NCBI GenBank assembly: GCA_026874595.1
Contig: CM049317.1
Location: 44,852,401 to 44,916,400 of the forward strand
DNA length: 64,000 nucleotides
Reading direction: 5' to 3'
Origin: Sipunculus nudus
Taxonomy: Eukaryota > Annelida > Sipuncula > Golfingiida > Sipunculidae
Shown piece by piece: positions 50,701 through 61,825 of the stretch. Position 1 is the first letter of the stretch; each line of letters starts with the position of its first letter. The notes under the pieces were generated by a model. That model did not search any database, had not been told where the DNA came from, and worked only from the letters and a program-made list of their open reading frames with translations. The position numbers and the translations under genes are program-made.

Positions 50701-51887
50701 AAATAAGACATTGAAAGATTCCTTGGTAGAAAACTTTAATGTGTAAATGGGAGAAATTTCTGGTTTTTTTTAATATTTTCAGGTGCATCAATAATTCCTT
50801 AAATAAGTTCCCGTGAATAATTATGATGACAATACAAACAAGACCATGTAAATTTCCATGTGCCTTAACCAGAGTAGAAATGTGTTTAAATTCATGACTC
50901 CCTGTTCTCAACTGAAGCTAGACCTTGATTATATCTTGACGGTAAATTTTAGTTTTCAGTATTTTTAGACAAATACTTTAAATGTCGTTTTCTAAAAAAA
51001 TAAATTAAACAAGAAATCATCATATAAAAATATATTTAAAACATCCATATTTGTTATTTATATGGAGTTTTAACTAAAACCAATCAGTTTTAGTTATTCC
51101 ATGATGAGCCATTCATTTTTCTTAACAAACTGAAACATATACCCTACGTCACAAATGTTCAAACAGCAGAGAAGCATTGAGAAAGTATTAAGGGTGACAA
51201 CAGAATTCTTTAGGAAATAATTTTGAAAAATACTTTTAAAGACATATATACTTTCATTTTATCGCCCACGCTACTTAAAAGCAGACATTGGCCAAGTGTG
51301 TATCGTATTTTTCAGGCTTTGCTACAATTTCCAAAGCCAGGTATTTCCTGTAAACATGAAGTTTCATTACCAACGAGGGGTTTTAGCTGAATGGATGTAA
51401 TTTATCTTGTCGCTGCGTTTTCCTACACCTTACATTAATGACGCACTGGTGTAATGGACTGTCATTCTTCCCGCATTTTTTGTCCTTCGGATAAAATGGT
51501 ATCAGGTGGGGAAATGATAATTCTCATGTCTTTTGAATTTACGTGCTTCAAGTGAAAGCTGATACTATCACAAGTCAGTCCGGCAAATATCTGAAGGCAT
51601 TTAGTAAAATAAAAAAAAAATTAATTTCTATCAGACGCACGTCACCATATCACAAAGTGATAGTAACAGGCCGAGTGCGAAACAATGTTTAATACGTGTG
51701 AGTGGGCGCTTTAGGAAATGAACTTCTGGGTATTACGGGAGGGCGATGAAGGACTATACTGTTATGTCTCTCCCACTCACTCCCCGAGCTCCCACAAACC
51801 AAAAAGACCCCCTCCTGTTAATGGTTGAGAATATGCTGAAGATTACTAAGTGCTTATTGAACTGTTGACGTTAGCCATGAACATGAC

Positions 51888-51957
<70 letters not shown>

Positions 51958-52808
51958 CATTTCAATCCAAATATAATACTATAACTTTATTTTATTTCAT
52001 GTTTGTGGAACGCCTGGTATTACATCTTTGAAAATAAGTTAATATGCTATTTTAACAACTGCATTTTTTAATATAAAATAAACCGGATAGACTGGCTACA
52101 ATATATATAACCTGAATATAGTTTAAAACGATCTGCTTAAATATACTCGAAAATTTTCCAAGTCTAAAAGCTAGCATTCCATAAATGCGTATGCGGTAGG
52201 AATGCGTATGCAATACAGACGCCAGTGATTCCATTAATATGTATGCGTTCGCCGTACGGATGCAGCAAAATCGGGTCTGTGATACAGAGCTGTATGAATA
52301 TATAGAGAAGTCATCCGCTACAGGAATGCACTGTCACTGACGTCAAGGTTTGAATTCCCATATTCGATATCATGCGTATGCGTTTTCAACTACTGCCGCG
52401 TCAAGGATTGAAACGTGCTGCATATTCGCATACGTATATACACATGCTACTGCATACGCAAATATTGAATCACTCCAAAAGCATGAATTAAGCACATATG
52501 GAATGCTACCTGAATGTGTGCGATTCGTAGCTGCGCGTATACGTGTACTACATACGCACATATGGAATGCTTCCTAAAAGATATCGAGGTTCAGCCAATT
52601 TTCCTTTAATGCATACAGGAGCTGATTCCCGCGAGATTTATGAAACATTTGAGTTCAATGACCATGAACTTATTACTATAATTAATTACTATATTTACTA
52701 TTCAGTCAAGAGGATGTGATCACCATTAGGCATTTAATGTTTTCGACTTGGTTTGTGAACTTATAGCTACGCTTACACAGATTGTGAACTGACCAGTATT
52801 GAAGTGGG

Positions 52809-52847
<39 letters not shown>

Positions 52848-53525
52848 AGAGAGTGGGGGAGGGAGCCTGAGTTACAAATATATCGTCAGAACAAACAATA
52901 TATTTATGTGTATATATATATTTATGATGACGTCATGCCATGGGGTCACTCACGGTTAGCGTCGGGGAAGATGATGTTTGGACTTTTGCCCCCGAGTTCC
53001 AGCGTCACTCTCTTTAGGTTGCTTTTCCCAGATGCCTCCTGTATCATCCGGCCAACCTAAATAATCAAATAAAGAGAGACGCGATAAGGGAATTACCGAT
53101 AATTCCAAAATCAATACGAGAAAAGCCCGCGGATAAACACAATCACCGGCCGATCTCATCCGCGGGAAAAAGGCAGGTTAGCCATTTTTTATTAACCCAA
53201 AGCAGGGATGTTTGCTCCAGGCGAGCCCCTGGGCCATTGACCCTTAACATACAGCCTGACTCATTGTGCGATCAGACATGCTGAGTCAAATATAAGGCAT
53301 GCCACGTATAAGGATACAGTGAGTTCAGAGCGTGGCAGACAGAGTTTAAGTCAGAGGGCCCTGCCTTTCATCCTGGGTTTGCAATATTTCATGTCACGTA
53401 TTTTACAGCAGACGACACTATAGATTGTCTCTCGCCAACGGCTGTCTGTGAGCCTCGCATTGAATGTTAGGACAAAAGTCATTGCCGAGAAGATAATATG
53501 CTGAAACTGAAAGTCACGAGTTGAA

Positions 53526-53596
<71 letters not shown>

Positions 53597-55723
53597 CATA
53601 TATATATATATATATAATTGACATTTGTTACATAAATTAGATTATATTAATTAGATTTTTTACATACATAGCAAAATTATTCCTGAATATTAGGGTCTGA
53701 TTGACCAATCTTGCATCCAATCTAAACAGAAGATCCAGACCAAATAGTATTTTATCTTAATTTCCATTTAATAGGCGCTGATATAAGCCTCGCTGTCTTT
53801 ATCATATAATCATGAACGTGTACTCGTAAAAATTCAAACGCCACCTGTGGTATAATCATTGAAAAATACGGGCGCTCGACTATTTGTCAGAAACCACATG
53901 CGGAGGCATGACTACTGACGAGGATCATTTCATGTAATCTTATTGGCCATTTGTTACGGATGCTTGAATTTGATTGGTTAATTAGCTGACCTCGGTTGAC
54001 CCTGTGAAGGCCACCTTGTTGACGTCAGGGTGAGTGGTGATTGCCTGTCCGGCTGTTGGTCCGTATCCGGCGATTATGTTCACCACACCAGGCGGAAAAC
54101 CTGCCTGGGGAAAGAGCAACAAACAAATGATGTATATAACTAGTTAACAAAAACATGTTAACAAACATTATTCTTACAGTACTCATTTCTCCAAAGAAAT
54201 ATATCCGGCAAACTTTAAAGGAATATTAAAGTTGGGTATAATAATTCATGTCACAATTAACGTTAATTTGAATCACCAGGGACATGGGTATTTCCACGCA
54301 GCTGAAGTGACCCTTCATTAACAAGGCAGGTTTAGCAACGTATTTGCTTTGTTAGTATTTATCATGCTCTTCGAATGCATAAAGAATATAAACCAAGGAC
54401 CGCCAGCTCGCCCCGTTTACTCTTCAACATTTTTCTTGCATTCCTCATTATTGCTGCATTCGACCCTTGGTCTGAACGAGCGTCGAGAACGGTCTCCCTC
54501 AAACGGTACTTCGACCAAACAAAGAAATGTAAATTACGGACAATCACACTGATCGGTAAAACATGCACGTCATTACATTTCTTTTTATAAATCTGCCGAG
54601 GACCTATCTAATTAAAACTGCTGATTACCCAAGTGTAATTAGAAAACTTATCATAATTAAATTAATTAAAGCATTTAATCGATGCAGGATTGATTGCATT
54701 ATGTTAGTATGAAAGAACTTGATATTCTTTGATTGTCTCACTGTTGTAATAAATATCCAAAACACAACAACCGCTTACAGCAATGAGTAGCTTAATTAAT
54801 CTGTTATTGCGCGCTCTTTAACGAATCCTTTAACGAATCATATTACAGAAATTAATCTCATTAACTCTTATGTTTTATCTGCCATTTTAACCGTTTTGTT
54901 AAATCTTATCTCATTTATTGCCCGAAATATCTAAATGAAATTTGTGCTAGTCGTTGCCTCAAACTTCTTATCAGCAATGTCACAGACCCGCATGCATGCA
55001 TTGATATACCCATATATTTGTTCTATGCTAAACTCTTCTATGTCACAACTTTCCAGTGCATAAGTTTCATGTCAATTGTTAGAACAGTTGTTTAAATTAG
55101 TTGCTTCTATAGTGATGATAAACTCAGTCTTAAAATCTTAAGACTCCTGTTAACTTGTAAGACGGAAGTCTTCTGTCCCATGTTCATAAAAAATTGTCAG
55201 AATGTGGATTACCCTAGCTTAAAATCATGCCTCAACCCATCTTTGAATACTACTTGACGCCACTGTCCCTGTCTCTATGTACAGATGTTGTATCTGTGAA
55301 CTTACCTCTTTGATGAGACTGGCCACGTAGAGAGAGGTCAGCGGGGTTTGTTCGGCGGGTTTGACCACCACGGTACACCCGGCTGCCAGAGCTGGACCTA
55401 ACTTCCCCGCCAGCAGGACCACAGGGAAGTTCCACTGTTAAAAACAATAGTACATGTACATCACGTCCTTACAGATTTTCCAGTATATTTGATTCCATTG
55501 TTTTACAAACATTCCAGTAACCGGTGCTTTCGTTATTGTATTGTATTTATGCTTTCATATATAAACTTATTTATTTTACATGGATTGTACAAATAGTTAT
55601 TATAACTAACCAAGGCATTCCCAATGGCGCAGATGATGGCGTTCGGTAGTCTGTAGAGAGACTGAGGAATCTCTGCAGATCTCCGACTTTTTGACACAAC
55701 GACGTTTCACTGTGTATATTTGA

Positions 55724-55757
<34 letters not shown>

Positions 55758-55759
55758 CT

Positions 55760-55820
<61 letters not shown>

Positions 55821-56820
55821 AGGACTGACATAATAATTATGTGCTTACTTTTAATATTTAATGACGCAGCGATGCTGCAAAATACGAGCCACAATGCACG
55901 GGATTTCACTGTCCCTAAACTACTTATAAGCCAGCTGTAGTAACGTGAATATGTTCTATTTTTTTCAATATGGTGTCTTTTGTAAATTTGGATTTTGCTG
56001 ATTGGAAACTTTATTACTTCATGTTCTCATTCACAAAAATACCAGTAGAAGTTGTAGGCATCACCTAAAATTTCTAAAGCTATTGGTCCTAAGACCGCCA
56101 TGTATCCAAGAAACCTACAAACATTATAAACTGCACCGTCTCTGCTGACTCATTTTCTGGGAAACAAAATTTAAAATTATCAATTGTAACCTTACAGAAA
56201 ACATTTACATTTTTTCGTTTATATCAAGCTTCACGCATTAGGAGCTAATTTCACCAGTATGAAATGAGTCATAGATTTAGAATGCATATTTATAGAATGC
56301 ATTTTCAGGTTTTATTATACGGTTCTCGCTATCATACTTGATACACGTGGAATTAGCGCTCGGATTTTTAAGTGTTGATTTGATTAACACGCATGTATAA
56401 CGTGGACGAGTGTGATTTTTGTCATGCTTATTTTGAAACTGATATAATTTCAGTACGTCGCAATATGTTGTCTGTAAATCAAGTTTTGTCTTTTAGGCTT
56501 TGTTTGTTAATTGTGTGTACGTAGGATATAGATTAAACATAAATTGAAGTTCTTGTATATGAGAAACAAAGATAAAGCACTCTCACCATGGTCTCTTTAA
56601 AATACCACTTCTTAATCCCCTGCTGCTATGCCGTTGTCATGCCAACCATGATAGTCTGTATGTCTGATTACCCATTATTCTCTACTCAGTTTATTTATCT
56701 ACCTGTAGGCCTTAACGAACATTTGAAAAGCGCATGATTCACACTTTGTACAACAGAAATATATTAAACATCCTTTTAAACAAAAATTAAAGTGTGATAA
56801 ATGTATATATATATTTATAT

Positions 56821-56893
<73 letters not shown>

Positions 56894-59800
56894 AAGCTGT
56901 AGACTAAACTAAACAAGAAATTTAATGAAAGCATCTTAAAATGAAGGCATAAAACTGGTATCAGTACGACATGAAAAGTGAAAACGGTCTCCTAAAAGTT
57001 AAGAAAGGAAAAGAGGTTAGGAAGAAACTGATACTTTGACAATAGATAACATTTGATAATAATCCCTCGTGATAGTGGTAATATAATACATTTATTTCAA
57101 CCTTGTTACATCTTTCCTTCTATAGAATTTCATGAGTTGCGGGCCAACTCCTGCAGTGTTATTGGAAGACGGGGTTTCCGACCCGGGAATACTCAAGGTG
57201 GGTTTCATGAAATTCCAATCTGAAACTTGCGCTGTTCCCAATTTATCATTCTGTCGAATTAAGCCGAAGTATGAGCTCCGGGGAGCGACACAGGAGAACT
57301 TTAAGGGAAGATCAAATAGGTTTGAATGCTCTAAAGCGCCATACAGTTTGCAATTAATCAGCCCACAAATTTTGAATTGGTCTCAAATCAACGTATCTTG
57401 ATATATTATTAGCCCCTGGGAGAAACTCTTGAGTAAACAACAGAAAAAGATTACCGGTCTGTTTGATGAAGACGTGTTTTCTATTTTCTCTAATAAAGAC
57501 GCATATTCTGTAAAGTATAACGCTTTATTTTTTTTTCTAAGCCGTATTCAACAGGGTAAGGGAATCATGTTTTACCATGTTTTAAATCAGGCTGTCTGCG
57601 GGCCCTTAAACTAAGCCAGCTTCATCACTTGAAAGTGACGCCGGCATATTTATATGTTATTTATCTTTATGATTGGTATACTGAATAGAGTTGACTGAAA
57701 TAAAATATTAAAATAATTTATTTTAACAGCAAGATGGGGATCTATGACGTCACAATGGTTTTGATTTGTTTTGTTCCCACCGTGAATTCATTGTCAGTGA
57801 TTTGCAATTTCATTGTGGATTTAATTTAACAACAAGGTCAAAACACCAACATCTCCTCCTCCATTATCTTGTGCCGGCATGTACCATCGAAATTATAAAG
57901 TAATATGTCTGCCAAAAATTAAAGGATAATACCCAAACCATATTAAATACCACGCATATAAGAGATTTATGCCAATTGAGATCCATGTCACTTGTTTTAT
58001 TGCAAAAGGTTACGGCTTTTCGCAAGAAACTCATGATTGCTGCATGGGGTAGAGGTCGGTGTTTTCAGAAGGCGAAGATAGAAATCTGGTATTGGATCTA
58101 ATTAAGATTCCTTTTTATAAACTGAGAGTTAAGGTTCATTTTCAGTCCAGCTACCTATTTATTTGAATTCAGATTCTGATTAAACCATCAAACTACTAAA
58201 ATACCTGTTTGCAACGGAAAAAAGGTCATGAATTATCTTTTTTTATATGGCTTAACACAGCCAAATGGGAATAAAATAAACAAGTCTATACCGGAGTTGA
58301 GGTGAAGATACTCTCTAATAAATCATATTTTAATCTTAAAACTGTAGGTTGGCATGTTGGGTGATTTCTAAGACAGAAAAAAAGATCGAAAGTCAGCTGG
58401 AATATATGCAGCAATCGGTCAGATGTCTGTTAAATCGAGACACGAACAGCGCTGTCTAGATAATGTATAATGCGCTGTACAGTCAAAGTATCCCCCAGAC
58501 AGAGGTTCAGACAGCCATAAATACACAAGACGTTAAAATAACGTATACAGTTATGAACGCAAGAATATTTAAATCAGTAATTTTAAGAAATATTTGTTAT
58601 GGAGGTACATAAATAAATTGGTTACTGTGTTACATCACAAACAATTGGTGGGATCTCTGGATATAACACATTTTTTTCACTATTGTCTTTGAATAATCTT
58701 CAGGGTCTGTTTCCAAATATAAAACCAAAATCCAGAACGTAAAGTCTTAAACAATTTCTTATCATACACTGTCACTTGTTTTCCTTGTCTTTCAATGGAT
58801 ATGTAGTGCCATCTATGGGCCTTTGACCGACATTTTTAAACAACAAAGAAAATATTCAGATTGGAGAATTGAGAATGAAGTAAAAACTAGATGGTGCCAA
58901 TATTTTTTGCAATATCTAATAGCAAAAAGGCTACGAGTATTGTAAAGACACCTCATATATTTAATGAATTATAAATTTCATAAATCCGACTGATCTTATG
59001 TAGCATTTACCCGGCCAGAAACAATGAAAGAAACAGAACTAGCAACTTACAGGTAAAATGGCGCCACACACGCCCACTGGTTCATGCTTGGTGTAGGTGA
59101 AGTAGTTCCCATCTGGAATCAAAGAATCTGGTGTTACATCAAATATCAGGATGTTGTAAATAAATATGATGCTATGATGATATGAAGTATGTAAAAACAA
59201 TTTTATATATTATTCTTTTGGTTGAGTGGGACCAGTAAAGACACACACGAACCGAAAACTATGAGGTGCTGACAAGGTTTTATATCTGTAGCTCTCAGAC
59301 TGTAGACTTGTTGAACATTAAACGTAAAATCCTATAAAAAAAACTTTAGAATGATATTTAATAGTCCGCAAAGAATGCTGTTATATATAGCCATATTAGC
59401 AAATACTCTTGCCTAACTGTTTATATCAAACAAAAAACAAGTCATCTGTTGGTGTTCATTTACACAGAAGCGGATGCGGACGGCGCTTGCACAAAATCGC
59501 GAAAGATCATGCATTTTATTTTGTTCTACAGGCCTGTATTCTGTTGTTTGTATATACACCCGCTGTCCCTTTTAAGTATGACCCCTGTATGCAACTACCC
59601 CCCCCCCCCCCCTTGATTCAGCAAGAAACAATATGGCATGTAAAAAGGGATTCAATGCACAGATTTCACACATACGACTTCAGAGTTTCACTGAGATGGC
59701 AAATCTCACAATGAAGAACACAGATGCTCAATGTTACATAAGTGTACTCTTTCTGCGGCAGGTGGCGCTTTTCTTTGTGAAACGTTTGATGACTGTATCT

Positions 59801-61793
59801 GGATAACCATTTGAAAGACTTTATGATCGACAGTGATTATGTTGTTAATTACAGTGTATTGTAGTTTCTTCAGGACTCCAGCACTTATTTACTGTTGTAT
59901 TTTAAATCCATCTCACTGATAGTCAGGACCAAACAGTCAACTCAGGCAAAACAGATCTGAAAACCAATTACATACACAAGTCTAACCACCTGAGATACAT
60001 ATACAATAAACATATCTACACCCAACCTATGTGTTACTGCCCTGACGAGGGCCAGTAATATCTCAGGTTGTTGTAATTTTAGAATTGATAGATAAGTTTA
60101 AGTAGATTTGTGTAACCATATGTTTTGCCATGTTTGCGGCATTTGTTTAATGCACATATGTGTTACCTGAATTAAGTGTCATTTTTAAGCAATTAATTCG
60201 CGACCTCTGTTGGAAAACCATTATTATATGTATTACATTTACTTCATGCAGTGACCTTGTGTAGGCTATACCAGTTATTTTAATTTCCTTGATTCAGACG
60301 GAGCACCAGGTTTCATGTGCTGTTTATTGTTTGAGCTAGCCAGCCGGGTGGTAATTTATCATGCTGTGGCTGGTGTCCAGCCGTACCGACAGCTCACCAG
60401 CTTGTATAGTGCTTCACAGGGTCAAGGATACAAAATTGTCACTGTTCTCAGCTCGTGGGACAGGTGTGCTCTCGATAGCCCCGTGTTGTGTTACTGTTCC
60501 CAGGCCGCCTGGGTATTTTAGGTATGCCCCGAGACAAAGGGGGAGTCAGTTGGCAACAAGTGTTAGTTCAAGTCACCTTACTGTTGTGTATATGTTAAGA
60601 TTTTAAGTCACCATTACGTCACCCTAGTCAAAGGCTCAATGTCACCATAATGTGTGGGTCAAGTCAATAATAGCGCACAAGTCTGTGAGTATTTCATTTT
60701 TTATACATTTCATTTAAATTCAGTATGGTTTATTCAAATATAACAGGACATTGTGTTAGGGGCGGTTATCTTGCCCAGTGTATTTTCTTGGCTGTCAGAT
60801 CAGGTCAAGCCGTTGCTTCCTTTGATGTTAAACTTTCATGTTGTAACTGTTTATAATTTTGTGTCATGTTGACAGGATATCTGTGAGAATTTGTCAGGTT
60901 ATTTAGTAATACAATGTTGCCATTTTGATAATTTATGAAGCGAGTCTCATACAGTGTTAAGGTAACTTCCAATGGAAGGTTATGATACAAAATCCAACTT
61001 GAGTATGAACTAAATTCAGTGAATTATGGGTTCTTATAAATGTTTATTCAGTCAGTTTCAAGTTTCAGTTTGTTTCCTGATAATAATATATTCTTTATTG
61101 GTAGTTCACTTCATGTGAACGTTGCATATGAGTTGACAAATCATTTTGTTATTATTATACATCGACATTTATGTTATTATCTTATTTGTTGTAGATTCAC
61201 CATGATCATGATCATAACCATGACTTTTTATGAAGTGACATGCGTGTAATAGCAGTGCAGTAAAATGATATGCGTCTACAAGTTGTTATGTTTGTGTCTC
61301 TTAAAGACCCGCGCGTTACACTATGCATATTTACTTATTTGAGATTTCGAAGTAGTGCTCTTTATATTTTGGGTTGGATTCAAATGCAAATGCACTTGCT
61401 TTTGAAAATGGTGCCTTTGTATTTAAAAAAGATGTACCAGTTACTCTTCATTTGCATTTTTTCAAGGCAAGTACTTAATGTACTACATTTGTTGTAATAG
61501 TAACAAAGATTTGTCTTTATAAGTGGTCTGGTCAGCTTGTCCGGTTTATCATGTGAGTTCTATATTATCCGATATTTTCATAATTTATTTCATAAATCCT
61601 ACATTTTTCTCATGCGTCATTTCTTATTTAGTATATATTATAAAGTAAAGGAACGGTATACTGCACACTGCACTGCAAAGCTGTCACGCATGTTGGGGCA
61701 TTAATTATTCCACTGGTAATTGCCAGGCTTGCATTCCTGCGGCTTTTTAAGCAGAGTTGACTGGGCAGCGTAAGATTGATATCCGATCGATTA

Positions 61794-61825
<32 letters not shown>

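Noticed and set aside
50525-50911. 128-codon minus-strand frame
   Set aside because: AT-rich, low-complexity translation (Phe/Ile/Leu runs), inside an ALDH intron, no known domain.
57132-57401. 89-codon plus-strand frame in an ALDH intron
   Set aside because: No recognisable domain or splice context; treated as chance.
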